64,000 nt of DNA from Chamaea fasciata (Eukaryota; Chordata; Aves; Passeriformes; Sylviidae). Both the position numbers and the translations under genes were made by a program. Below the pieces are notes generated by a model, which searched no databases, was not told where the DNA came from, and saw nothing but the letters and a program-made list of their open reading frames with translations. Numbering within the stretch: position 1 is the stretch's first letter; each line of letters begins with the position of its first letter. Shown piece by piece: positions 21,600-30,508 of the stretch. The stretch is from NCBI GenBank assembly GCA_029207755.1, contig JARCOQ010000002.1, forward strand, positions 115,516,375 through 115,580,374. Direction: 5' to 3'.

Positions 21600-23520
21600 G
21601 TAGTTACGCCCCTTGGGACAGCTCTTTGTCACTGTCACTCTCCCCTTGGGACGGCTCTTTTTCCTGCTTCTCTTCACCCGGGGACAGCTCCTTGTAACTC
21701 TTGCTGTCCCCTCGGGGGAGCAGATTGTCATCGTCCCTTGGGGACAGCTCCCAGTCACTCGTGCTGTCCTCTGGACTGACCTCGATGACCTCTTCCAGTT
21801 CAGACAGCTCCTTGTCAGTCAGGCTGTTCCCTGAAATGACCAGGATGGCTTCTACCACGGGGGACAGCTCTTTGTCACTTGTGCTGTGCTCCGAAACAAC
21901 CTCGATGGCCTCTTCTACTTGGGACAGCTCCTGGTCCCTCAGGCTGTCCCCAGAAACAACCTCGATGTTGTCTTCCACTGAGGACAGCTCCTGGTCATTC
22001 GGGCTGGCCCCTGCAATGACCTCGATGGCCCCTTGCGCTGGGGACAGCTCCTGGTCATTCGGGCTGGCCCCTGCAATGACCTCGATGGCCCCTTGCACTG
22101 GGGACAGCTCCTGGTCATTCGGGCTGGCCCCTGCAATGACCTCGATGTCCCCTTGCGCTGGGGACAGCTCCTGGTCATTCGGGCTGGCCCCTGCAATGAC
22201 CTCGATGTCCCCTTGCGCTGGGGACAGCTCCTGGTCATTCGGGCTGTCCCCTGCAATGACCTCGATGGCCCCTTGCGCTGGGGACAGCTCCTGGTCATTC
22301 GGGCTGTCCCCTGCAATGACCTCGATGTCCCCTTGCGCTGGGGACAGCTCCTGGTCATTCGGGCTGTCCCCTGCAATGACCTCGATGGCCCCTTGCGCTG
22401 GGGACAGCTCCTGGTCATTCGGGCTGTCCCCTGCAATGACCTCGATGGCCCCTTGCGCTGGGGACAGCTCCTGGTCATTCAGGCTGTCCCCTGCAATGAC
22501 CTCGATGGCCCCTTGCACTGGGGACAGCTCCTGGTCATTCGGGCTGTCCCCTGCAATGACCTCGATGGCCCCTTGCACTGGGGACAGCTCCTGGTCATTC
22601 GGGCTGGCCCCTGCAATGACCTCGATGTCCCCTTGCGCTGGGGACAGCTCCTGGTCATTCGGGCTGTCCCCTGCAATGACCTCGATGGCCCCTTGCGCTG
22701 GGGACAGCTCCTGGTCATTCGGGCTGTCCCCTGCAATGACCTCGATGTCCCCTTGCGCTGGGGACAGCTCCTGGTCATTCGGGCTGTCCCCTGCAATGAC
22801 CTCGATGGCCCCTTGTGCTGGGGACAGCTCCTGGTCATTCGGGCTGTCCCCTGCAATGACCTCGATGGCCCCTTGCGCTGGGGACAGCTCCTGGTCATTC
22901 AGGCTGTCCCCTGCAATGACCTCGATGGCCCCTTGCACTGGGGACAGCTCCTGGTCATTCGGGCTGTCCCCTGCAATGACCTCGATGGCCCCTTGCGCTG
23001 GGGACAGCTCCTGGTCATTCGGGCTGTCCCCTGCAATGACCTCGATGGCCCCTTGCACTGAGGACAGCTCCTGGTCATTCGGGCTGTCCCCTGCCATGAC
23101 CTCGATGGCCCCTTGCGCTGGGGACAGCTCCTGGTCATTCGGGCTGTCCCCTGCAATGACCTCGATGGCCCCTTGCGCTGGGGACAGCTCCTGGTCACTC
23201 CTGCTGTCCTCTGCAGTGACCGCAATGGCCTCTTCCACGTCTGACAGCGCTGGCTCAGTGTTGCTGTCACCTGGAGAGAGCTGGAGGGCCTCTTCTACTT
23301 GGGACAGCTCCTCAACACTTGTGCTGTCCACAGGAAAGAGCTCAATGTCGTCTTCCACTGGGGACAGTTCCTCTCCACTCCTGCTGTCCCCTCGAAAGAG
23401 CCCAAGGTCTTCTGTTTCTTGGGACAGCACCTGCCAAGTGCCATTTTCCCCTTGGGACAGCTCCTTGTCATCATCCTTTTTCTTCCCTGCCGCATCCTTG
23501 AGGCTACTCTCCACAGCACA
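21600..23520. repeat. 60-bp minisatellite, about 32 units, 20 of them homogenised
   Basis: Units of exactly 60 bp in perfect register, for example GGGGACAGCTCCTGGTCATT then CGGGCTGTCCCCTGCAATGA. They are highly uniform from 21961 to about 23200 and diverged outside. The block 22201-22560 repeats as 22621-22980: the same order of gcc/tcc, gcg/cac and attcagg variants, offset by 420 bp. This gives a seven-unit higher-order repeat. Confidence 0.97.
21604..23514 (-). CDS. acidic 20-residue-repeat ORF (636 codons, unrecognised)
   Basis: This is the longest protein-like frame in the interval. It opens with MESSLKDAAGKKKDDDKELS, then non-identical repeats (GEELSPVEDDIELFP, VEELSQVEEALQLSP), then about 20 near-identical 20-residue units (QELSPAQGAIEVIAGDSPND). 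It ends with diverged units (DKELSPVVEAILVISG, YKELSPGEEKQEKEP). The diverged outer units keep the ELS-x(5)-E-x(9)-D pattern while differing in DNA, which is what purifying selection on a protein would leave. The composition is strongly acidic and serine-rich, with no signal peptide, membrane segment or catalytic motif. An unusual start context and a stop followed by a frame-shifted continuation (EHEKLSPLGAKHDPELRSGE) suggest either a missing splice or a decayed 3' end. Confidence 0.4.
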   Translation of the reverse strand: MESSLKDAAGKKKDDDKELSQGENGTWQVLSQETEDLGLFRGDSRSGEELSPVEDDIELFPVDSTSVEELSQVEEALQLSPGDSNTEPALSDVEEAIAVTAEDSRSDQELSPAQGAIEVIAGDSPNDQELSPAQGAIEVMAGDSPNDQELSSVQGAIEVIAGDSPNDQELSPAQGAIEVIAGDSPNDQELSPVQGAIEVIAGDSLNDQELSPAQGAIEVIAGDSPNDQELSPAQGAIEVIAGDSPNDQELSPAQGDIEVIAGDSPNDQELSPAQGAIEVIAGDSPNDQELSPAQGDIEVIAGASPNDQELSPVQGAIEVIAGDSPNDQELSPVQGAIEVIAGDSLNDQELSPAQGAIEVIAGDSPNDQELSPAQGAIEVIAGDSPNDQELSPAQGDIEVIAGDSPNDQELSPAQGAIEVIAGDSPNDQELSPAQGDIEVIAGASPNDQELSPAQGDIEVIAGASPNDQELSPVQGAIEVIAGASPNDQELSPAQGAIEVIAGASPNDQELSSVEDNIEVVSGDSLRDQELSQVEEAIEVVSEHSTSDKELSPVVEAILVISGNSLTDKELSELEEVIEVSPEDSTSDWELSPRDDDNLLPRGDSKSYKELSPGEEKQEKEPSQGESDSDKELSQGA

Positions 23521-23738
23521 GGCCCCCGAGGGGAGGGTGGCACGGGCAGCAGCTGCCAGCTCGGGGACACACGGGCTGTGCCCTCCTGGGCCACCCTGAG
23601 CGGGGACAGGAACACCCTGGGCACGGGGCTGTATGGCTGCCCAGGACAGGGCCTGCAGGGCTGCGGCCCCTTCTCCCCTGCGCTCCCCAGCTCTGTGCCC
23701 CGGCTCTCGGTGTCCCTGGGGTCACCAGGCAGGGCAGC

Positions 23739-24486
23739 GGTGACAGCCGTGGCAGCGGTGACAGCCATGGCAGCAGTGACAGCCGTGGCAGAGGTGACAG
23801 CCGTGGCAGAGGTGACAGCCGTGGCAGCGGTGACAGCCATGGCAGCGGTGACAGCCGTGGCAGAGGTGACAGCCGTGGCAGAGGTGACAGCCGTGGCAGC
23901 GGTGACAGCCGTGGCAGTGGTGACAGCTGTGGCGGTGGTGACAGCCGTGGCAGTGGTGACAGCCGTGGCAGCGGTGACAGCTGTGGCAGTGGTGACAGCC
24001 GTGGCGGTGGTGACAGCCGTGGCAGTGGTGACAGCCGTGGCAGTGGTGACAGCCGTGGCAGCGGTGACAGCCATGGCAGTGGTGACAGCCGTGGCAGCAG
24101 TGACAGCCATGGCAGTGGTGACAGCCATGGCAGTGGTGGCAGCCGTGGCAGCGGTGACAGCCGTGGCGGCGGTGACAGCCGTGGCAGTGGTGACAGCCGT
24201 GGCAGCGGTGACAGCCGTGGCAGCGGTGACAGCCGTGGCAGCGGTGACAGCCGTGGCAGTGGTGACAGCCGTGGCAGTGGTGGCAGCCGTGGCAACGGTG
24301 ACAGCTGTGGCAGCGGTGACAGCCGTGGCAGTGGTGGCAGCCGTGGCAATGGTGACAGCCATGGCGGTGGTGACAGCCGTGGCAGCGGTGACAGCCGTGG
24401 CAGTGGTGACAGCTGTGGCGGTGGTGACAGCCATGGCAGCGGTGACAGCCGTGGCAGTGGTGACAGCCGTGGCAGTGGTGACAGCC
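23739..24486. repeat. 18-bp minisatellite, about 41 copies
   Basis: The unit is GTGACAGCCGTGGCAGCG with CA/TG variants. The 18-bp period keeps all six frames open (C-H-G-C-H-R, V-T-A-V-A-A and L-S-P-L-P-R repeats). It has no flanking coding evidence of its own. Confidence 0.96.
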
Positions 24487-24501
24487 TGTCCCCACGGAGG
24501 G

Positions 24502-25020
24502 TCAGGGCCTGGCTCCGGCTGCCTGTGGCTGCCCGAGCTGCACCTGTGGGACCCTGAGGTGGTGAAGACTTTTGGGTGCCACCTTTGGCTGCCCGAGATG
24601 AACTGGTGGCAGCTTGATGGGCATCAGCGAGGAGCAGGATGAGGAGGAGGAGGTGTGGGACGGAGACGACTCCCTTGGCAGGGCAAAGATCCTGGCCCTG
24701 TCCGTCCACTGGCCTCTCCTTCCTGCCTCATCACTCCCTCTCGGCCTCCTCCGCAGGCTCAGCAGCTGGCTTTGGGTGTGCTCGGATTTGGGCTTCTCCT
24801 TCTCTGTGTCCATCTCCTCATCCATCTCCTCGGTCCTCTGTTGCAGAGCCATCCATGGAGCTGCTTCCTCCCGACAGGCAGCAGCTGCCTGGACACTGTT
24901 TGCCTCCCTTTGGGGCAATTCACTGGCACTGTCCTGTGCTCCTTGACAGAGCCCTGCGTCCTCACCTGCTTTCCATGGGGACATGTCTGGAACACTGTCG
25001 GCTCCTGGATTCACACACAT
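24502..25020 (-). CDS. candidate upstream exon, acidic/serine-rich (unrecognised)
   Basis: A - strand frame of 172 codons reads MCVNPGADSVPDMSPWKAGE, then SASELPQREANSVQAAAACR, EEMDEEMDTEKEKPKSEHTQ and a Ser-rich run. The spaced ELPQ, MSPW and KAGED motifs resemble in style the ELSQ and MSPWEED motifs of the repeat ORF downstream on the same strand, so both may belong to one gene interrupted by the 18-bp array. The product is unknown. Confidence 0.3.
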   Translation of the reverse strand: MCVNPGADSVPDMSPWKAGEDAGLCQGAQDSASELPQREANSVQAAAACREEAAPWMALQQRTEEMDEEMDTEKEKPKSEHTQSQLLSLRRRPRGSDEAGRRGQWTDRARIFALPRESSPSHTSSSSSCSSLMPIKLPPVHLGQPKVAPKSLHHLRVPQVQLGQPQAAGARP

Positions 25021-25124
25021 GAAGGAAAAACGAGACCTGTGAAGCCGAAATGGGATGAAGAGGTTTCATTTCAGAGCACGAACTGCTGGATATCAAGGCT
25101 CCCTTTGCAGCAATTTGCCAGCCC

Positions 25125-25503
25125 GTGCCCTGCCCAGCGCCTCTCCTGCCCTGTGGAGTCCCATGGACTCTGAGCTGGCAGCTGTGACCCCGACCAGAGC
25201 TGCTGAGGAGGAGGAGCCCCCCGAGCCTCTCGCTCTGGAGGACAAAAAGGCAGCAGCTCCTTGTCCTCAGTGGGGAGAGGACATCACCAGGGACACGGAG
25301 CCCGCTGCCCGTCCTGTTCAATACTCCGGCCAGCAGCCAGGCTCAGCTGTACGTCAACCCCAGTGTGACCAGTGGCACCCTGAGCTCCCTGCTGGAGCTG
25401 CAGGCACGGAGGCGGCATCGGGAGGCACGGGATGCCCGGGAACACCGGATTGCTGCAGAAAGGGAAGCAGCAGTCCGAGGCAAAGGGGAAGGGAGCCCGT
25501 TGT
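25125..25503 (+). repeat. inner arm (B', right) of the inverted duplication, 379 bp
   Basis: Inverted near-identical copy of 20630-21008. It starts GTGCCCTGCCCAGCGCCTC and ends GGAGCCCGTTGT. The differences cluster near the inner end (CTGAGCTGGCAGC versus CCAGCTGGGAGCC on the opposite strand). Confidence 0.93.
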
Positions 25504-25586
25504 ATTTTATGAATACAGTGAGGAAGAATTTTAATAAGACTAATAATTTGAAAACACATAGAAGGAGTGCAGAGGAAGAGCAGTAG
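25125..25586 (+). pseudogene. right-hand copy of module 1, truncated
   Basis: On the + strand the same module reads SGTLSSLLELQARRRHREAR, then DAREHRIAAEREAAVRGKGE. It leaves the inverted repeat and ends after YFMNTVRKNFNKTNNLKTHR with a stop at 25584-25586. AATAAA follows at 25830 (TCTAATAAAGTTTGC). It lacks the upstream repeat region present in the left copy, so it is a partial, outward-facing duplicate. Confidence 0.4.
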
Positions 25587-25639
25587 AATAAGGCGGATAA
25601 GAAGAACAATTGAAGAATACATAAATGAAGACAGAAATC

Positions 25640-26110
25640 TAATTTATAGATAAACCAGCATAGAGTTAGTATTTATTATATATCTTATACTTAAACTACA
25701 GTCTGTGATATAAAAACATGAATATACAATATCTGTTGTAATGACGAGATGTGATAATGTCCCAGGAAGTTACCAAATCAAGATGAAAGTGTGTTCCGAT
25801 TACCGAAGAATTTGTGTGCGATCTAATAAAGTTTGCAAGGCACAAGGAAAGAGTGTCCGGATTTCGTTTCCTGTCTCTCGGATGTCCTGAAGGGCTTTCC
25901 CCCTCCGTGCCACGGAGTGCCCTGGGAGCAGTGAGTGCCCAGCCCGCAGCGGGAGAGTTCCCGGCCGGGCAGGGCAGGGCTGCCGCAGCTTTCTCTCTCT
26001 CTCTCGGCAAACTCGAGGCGCTCGTTGGAGCCGGCGGAGACAGAACTGTGCTGGGAAGACCTTTGCAGCAGGGCTGTGCAGCCGGGACAGCGAAGGCAGC
26101 ACAGCCCGGC
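25640..26110 (-). repeat. outer arm (A', right) of the inverted duplication
   Basis: Inverted counterpart of 18930-19240. It shares CGGATTTCGTTTCCTGTCTC, AGTTTGCAAGGCACAAGG and ATATAAAAACATGA on the + strand. It is about 150 bp longer than the left arm and visibly more diverged than the inner arms. Confidence 0.8.
25830..25835 (+). terminator. candidate poly(A) signal in the right arm
   Basis: AATAAA within ATCTAATAAAGTTTGCAAGG. The left arm carries the corresponding AATAAA on the opposite strand. Confidence 0.35.
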
Positions 26111-26223
26111 TCTGCCGCTGCCCGTGGCCAGGGAGCCGGGCTGGCTGCGCTCCTCCCCAGCGCTGCCTGCCCTGAGCAGCCTGTGCAAGGCTGCAGGGCT
26201 TCCCCCGCTGCAGCCCCAGCTGA

Positions 26224-26224
<1 letters not shown>

Positions 26225-26280
<56 letters not shown>

Positions 26281-26281
26281 T
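26225..26281. repeat. (CAG)n trinucleotide repeat, about 18-19 uninterrupted copies
   Basis: A pure CAG run. In one + strand frame (25935-26570) it would encode polyglutamine, and on the - strand polyleucine, polyalanine or polycysteine. No gene could be assigned. Confidence 0.95.
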
Positions 26282-26539
26282 CCGGGCTGTTCCTGGCACA
26301 TCCCTGTGGGAGCAGCTGCACGGGGCTGTGCGGCCAAAGCCGCCAGGTCAGCGCACAAGCAGCGCTGGAGCGGCACCGCAGCCCTGGGGGCTGCACTGGT
26401 GCTGCAGGGCAGCCCCGCAGGGCTCAGTGCTGAGCAGCCCTGCCTGGAGCCCGGCGTTGGTCCCTCCAGCCTCGGGGATGCTCCTCTGCTGCTCCAGGGC
26501 AGGGCCTTTCTCCGGGATTCTGTTTGCTTTCCTTTGGGA

Positions 26540-26925
26540 TAACTTTCACAGAACCCCTGAATATCGCTGAGGCTGGAAAAGCCCTCCCAGCCCAGGGAGT
26601 CCCAGCTGTGCCCGGTGCCCACCTTGTCACCCTGCCCAGAGCACTGAGAGCCACCTCCAGGTGTCCCTTGGACACCTGCAAGGGATGGGCACACTCCAAA
26701 GCTCCCTGGGCAGCTCTTGCCAAGGCCTGAGCACCCTTTCCATGAGGAAATTGCTCCTGGTGTCCAACCCGAGCCTCCCCTGGCACAGCTTGAGGCCCTT
26801 TCCCCTTGTCCTGTCTCTGTTCCCTGGGAGCAGAGCCTGACCCACCCCCCTGGCTGCACCCTCCTGTCGGGGGCTCCAGCAGGATTGCTCCTTTCTTAGG
26901 CCCTCTCCTCCTCCTCTTGGTGGAT
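26540..26925 (-). mobile_element. CR1 LINE 3' region
   Basis: Antisense CR1: 'CCACCTCCAGGTGTCCCTTG', 'CCAAGGCCTGAGCACCCTTT', 'CCCCTTGTCCTGTCTCTGTT'. It is nearly identical to the copy at 43165-43540, so both belong to a young subfamily. Confidence 0.85.
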
Positions 26926-27446
26926 CTTCCCTGCAGGGCTCCTGCCCAGAGGAGAGCCTTGGGGGACGTCAGCTGTGCTCCTACCTGAAGGTTGGACTCT
27001 CCCCTGGGTCAGTCAGGGGCCGCTGGGTCAGGGCAAAAAGCCAGCATCCAGTGCAAGGTGAAGTTTGGCAATAACCGTGAAGCAGAGACCAGAGGCAGCA
27101 GGTTCAGGGTGTGCAAACAGACCTATTTCTTCTCAAAATGCAGCAATTTAGTCTGTGGTACCGCTGTAAGTGTGTGACCTACGCTGCTTCCCCACACCCT
27201 ACACATCTTTACTGTTGATGGATGCCTTTTCCTTGGAATGGACAACCGACTTCCCAGCGTGCAAGACACACAAACACACACACACACACGCGCATAATTT
27301 GAGGAGTAAATAATGCAATACAATCATTAGAAAAGGATTGGCCAGTAGCAGAACTCAAAATCACTCCGCAGAATCTCTGCTGGTTTTTTGCTTTTCCAGC
27401 TTGGCTGTTGCCCGGCACTGAAGCAATAAACAGAGGCATCTTCTGG
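26926..27446 (-). other. CLIC6: CLIC6 3' UTR and intergenic flank
   Basis: The - strand sequence after the CLIC6 stop includes a (CA)n run at 27273-27291. No canonical AATAAA was found on the - strand before the CR1, so the true 3' end is unresolved. Confidence 0.45.
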
Positions 27447-27608
27447 TTATTTCATTCTCTTTGCCACATCCAAATATGCGTATTCAATCTCTTGGTCAGC
27501 AGGGCACGTGTTTGTAAATTCGTCTCTTGCATATGCATTTTTCAAGTATCTTGAAATCCCTGTCATTTCAGGTGGGAAATGAAAATTTCGGTACTTTTTT
27601 GCAACGAC
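27447..27608 (-). CDS. CLIC6: CLIC6 exon 6 (C-terminal end)
   Basis: The 162 coding bases include the stop TAA at 27447-27449. The product reads [20 protein letters not shown], then [20 protein letters not shown], and ends DVAKRMK. This is the last helices of the all-alpha C-terminal domain shared by CLICs and glutathione transferases. The acceptor is AATTAAAG at 27609-27610. TGISRYLKN replaces the TGIWRYLNN that I recall from human CLIC6, a W-to-S change at a position normally conserved in the family. Phase 0 joins exon 5 exactly. Confidence 0.95.
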   Translation of the reverse strand, partial: VVAKKYRNFHFPPEMTGISRYLKNAYARDEFTNTCPADQEIEYAYLDVAKRMK

Positions 27609-27611
27609 CTT

Positions 27612-27660
27612 TAATTAAAGGAAAAAAGAAAAAAAAAGAAAAAGAAAAAGAAGAAAAACA
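27612..27660. repeat. A-rich simple repeat in CLIC6 intron 5
   Basis: AAAAAGAAAAAG-type run just upstream of the exon 6 acceptor. On the coding strand it provides a long pyrimidine tract. Confidence 0.7.
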
Positions 27661-28404
27661 TCATTACACATAATATGTAAAAACCCCAAACATCTCAAGC
27701 CTACCCTTTATGCCCATTTTTCATTTCCAGTGTGTGAGTCTGGTGTTGTTGGTGAGCAAGGGGAAAGAAGAGGGAAAGGCATAAAAAGGAGACGTGGGAT
27801 GAAGAAAGCTGCTGAACTCCCTGTAAAGGATTTGTTTTGTTTGTTTATATCTGTACCTGTATCTTGCTAAAGAGATGCAAAGCCATGTGGACCAGCAGAA
27901 CAAACCCGAAGAGATACAGGTTAACCCAGCAAACTTCAGCCAGAACTAACAGAAGAATCCTACGGGAATCAGTTGGCCCCCACTTCACAACTTTCACTGA
28001 AACAGGAAAAACGTGAATGACATTCCTTAATTTCAAATGATCAGAGAATGAGCCCTAATCCCTGCCTGCAGGCAGCACGGGCGATGTGGCACTGTGACAT
28101 TCCTCCTGTGTCCTTCTCCAGACATTCTCCTGCCCCCAGAGGGTTGTCCCCCTGCTGGCCTCGGCCCCCTCCCGAGGTTTGCCGTGTCCCAGTGTGGGAA
28201 AGGGCTCATCCCTGGCTGGTGTCTGCAGTAGGATCAGCCAGGAGGTGCCTGGGCAAAGTTTGCACTTGTGGAGGTGTTGGAAAGCGATGGGACCCCTCTT
28301 CCTCTGTCAGAGCACGAGTCTAACAGGAAACTTCCTGAAGTGACCTTGTTTGTTTGAAAACTAAAGAAATTCCAGTGTGGTCATTTCTCTTCCAGAGCCT
28401 TGCA

Positions 28405-28765
28405 GAGTAGAATCATAGAATAGTTTGGGCTGGAGGGACCTTAAAGACCTCCCTGTTCCACCCCTGCCATGGCAGGGACACCTCCCACTGTCCCCAATGT
28501 CCAACCTGGCCTTGGGCACTGCCAGGGATCCAGGGGCAGCCACAGCAAATCTGGGAATTCTATTCCAGGGCCTGCCCACCCTGCCAGGGAACAATTCCTG
28601 CCCAACATCCTATTTAACCCTTCTCTCCTTCAGCTCAAGGCCGTTCCCCCTTGTCCTGTCCCTCCAAGCCCTCGTGAAAAATCCTTCTCCAGCCTTCTGG
28701 GCTGTGACAACACCAGCCCCAGGTCACCGGAGCTGTTCAGGGGTGTGTGGCTGCTCCACAGCCCT
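28405..28765 (-). mobile_element. CR1 LINE in CLIC6 intron 5
   Basis: Antisense CR1 from the terminus 'AGAATCATAGAATAGTTTGG' through 'CCATGGCAGGGACACCTCCC' and 'AGGCCGTTCCCCCTTGTCCT' to 'GTGACAACACCAGCCCCAG'. Confidence 0.9.
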
Positions 28766-29196
28766 GCAGGAGGAGGCTCGGAGCCTTGCCTGGGAGGCAG
28801 TGGGTGGAGGCCACCCTGTCAGAACTGGAAATTAAACATGGGAGAGACGGAAATTGGGATGGGCGATACAACTTAACCTTCCTTGGCTGTGGTCGTGTGC
28901 ACTTCGCACGCGAAGTGCGGACGAGGACACTTCTGTGCAGCCCTGAATCCAGCACTCGGTTCAACCCCGTGGCTGTGAGAAGCTCAGCCACTGCAGTCAC
29001 GGCACAGATACGAAACAGCTCCTCCAGACCTGCAACCACGGAAGCGGGGATCACCCCGGCTGTGCTGTAAGGAAATGGCCTCAGTGTCCCTGGGCGTGCC
29101 CCCACAACAGTGAAAGGATCCCTCTGCCATCAAGAAAAGGAGCTCAGCTGCTCTGCTCCCCTTCTCTCCAGGAGGCTAAAAAAATCAAATGCAAAC

Positions 29197-29378
29197 CTTG
29201 ATTATGTGGAGCTTTGGTAGGAGGTTGCAATCTGCTAAAGTGAGCTCATCTCCATCCAGGAATTTCCGGCTGGAAACAGTGATCTCCTCCGTGCTGTAAG
29301 CATCGATTTCATCAGGCAGGGGGCTATTTAAATAGTTGTCCAGCCTCTTCAGGGCTTTAAGCAAAGATTTTTCCAAAT
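29197..29378 (-). CDS. CLIC6: CLIC6 exon 5
   Basis: The length is 182 bp, the typical size of this CLIC exon as I recall it. It completes the split codon from exon 4 and reads [20 protein letters not shown], then [20 protein letters not shown] and [20 protein letters not shown]. The [19 protein letters not shown] block is the most conserved CLIC signature in the C-terminal helical domain. The acceptor TTAACCCAG precedes it and the donor AAG|GTTTGC follows. It sits in phase with exon 6. Confidence 0.97.
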
Positions 29379-29794
29379 CTGGGTTAAGACAATAAAAAGA
29401 TCATTCAGGCCCGTACCAAGGTCCCTGTGACACCAAGCGACTCCTGCATCCTGTCTCCTGGCACCAGCCCAGACTTCTGGCTGTGCCAACTCCTGCAATT
29501 CCTTCATCCTGGGCTTAAACCTTAATGCTGGGATAAGGGCTCTAAGGAGCTAAAGGGAGTTCTGGGAAAAACCATCCTGGGGCTGCTTTACCAGGAACGG
29601 CTCCTCAAACCCCGCTGTGGGGTGGGGTTTGGCACCGTTTCCCGGCCCCGCCTTCACACTGACTCATGCCAGGAGGGCCGTGGGGGCCAGTGCTTGTCCC
29701 AAGGCAGGGCAGCACAGCTGGAGTGACAACAGCAAGTCCCTGGGATGCCACTTCGGGCTGTTCAAAGCCAGCCCAGGGAACAGGCTGAAGGACA

Positions 29795-30045
29795 GAACAG
29801 AATCCTGGAATGGTTTGGGTTGGGAGGGACCTCAAAGTTTATCCAGGGCCACCCCTGCCATGGCAGGGACATCTCCCACTGTGCCAGGCTGCTCCCAGCC
29901 CCATCCAGCCTGGCCTTGGGCCCTGCCAGGGATGGGGAGACCACAACCAACCTGTGCCAGGGCCTCACCACCCTCACAGGAAAGGATTTCTGCCTAATAT
30001 TTCATCCCACCTTGCCTTCCTCCAGCCCAGGGCCATTCAGGGTCC
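29795..30045 (-). mobile_element. CR1 LINE in CLIC6 intron 4
   Basis: Antisense CR1: 'CTGGAATGGTTTGGGTTGGG', 'CCATGGCAGGGACATCTCCC', 'GGCCTCACCACCCTCACAGG', and the 'GGATTTCTGCCTAATATTTC' that marks CR1. Confidence 0.9.
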
Positions 30046-30401
30046 TGCTTTAGGGATGTGCCAAGGGGCTGGAGTCCTCATTATTTATGGAAATAGGGAA
30101 ATCTCCCAGAGGGGGCTGTGCTTTTGGCAAAGCTGTGGGGAAGGTGCAGCCTCACAGACCCCAGAGCTGAAGGAGTGAGGAGAGGCTGGACTTGGTGCTC
30201 CCATGGTGACAGCAGCATCCGCTCTCACCAACTCTTGGAATCCTCGATTAAAGGAGGGAACAGGCACAGATTCCCAAAGCTGCCACACTCTGGATTATCC
30301 CTGTTCAACCTGAGCTGGAAATGGGGCATCCAGCGGTGTCCTACAACTGCACAGGTCTGCTTTCTCCCTCCCAGGGCTGACGACAGGACTGCAGCACCTA
30401 C

Positions 30402-30508
30402 TTTCATTTGCATCTTTTCTCGGGTTCTTTATAAACGCAGAGAATTTTGCAAAGACGTCATTTCCTGCAGAGTTCGACTCGGGGTGCTTCGGTGCAAGTT
30501 TGGGATAC
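30402..30508 (-). CDS. CLIC6: CLIC6 exon 4
   Basis: The 107 bp encode [20 protein letters not shown], then [15 protein letters not shown] plus a split codon, spanning the loop between the thioredoxin-fold and helical domains. The acceptor is CTGCTCAG and the donor [31 protein letters not shown] is diagnostic for CLIC6 among the paralogues. Lengths and phases agree with exons 3 and 5. Confidence 0.97.

Noticed and set aside
21701..23599. 632-codon + strand ORF through the 60-bp array (SFGLSPAMTSMAPCAGDSSW repeats)
   Set aside because: Shadow of the in-register 60-bp repeat. The - strand frame has diverged flanking units that keep a protein pattern, which this one lacks.
23299..24709. ORFs of 379-447 codons and a Cys/His-rich CHGCH repeat resembling zinc-finger spacing
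   Set aside because: All six frames of an 18-bp repeat are open. The Cys/His pattern is a by-product of the GCC/GTG composition.
28425..28876. ORFs of about 135 codons in CLIC6 intron 5
   Set aside because: They lie within antisense CR1, and similar peptides recur at every CR1 copy in the window.
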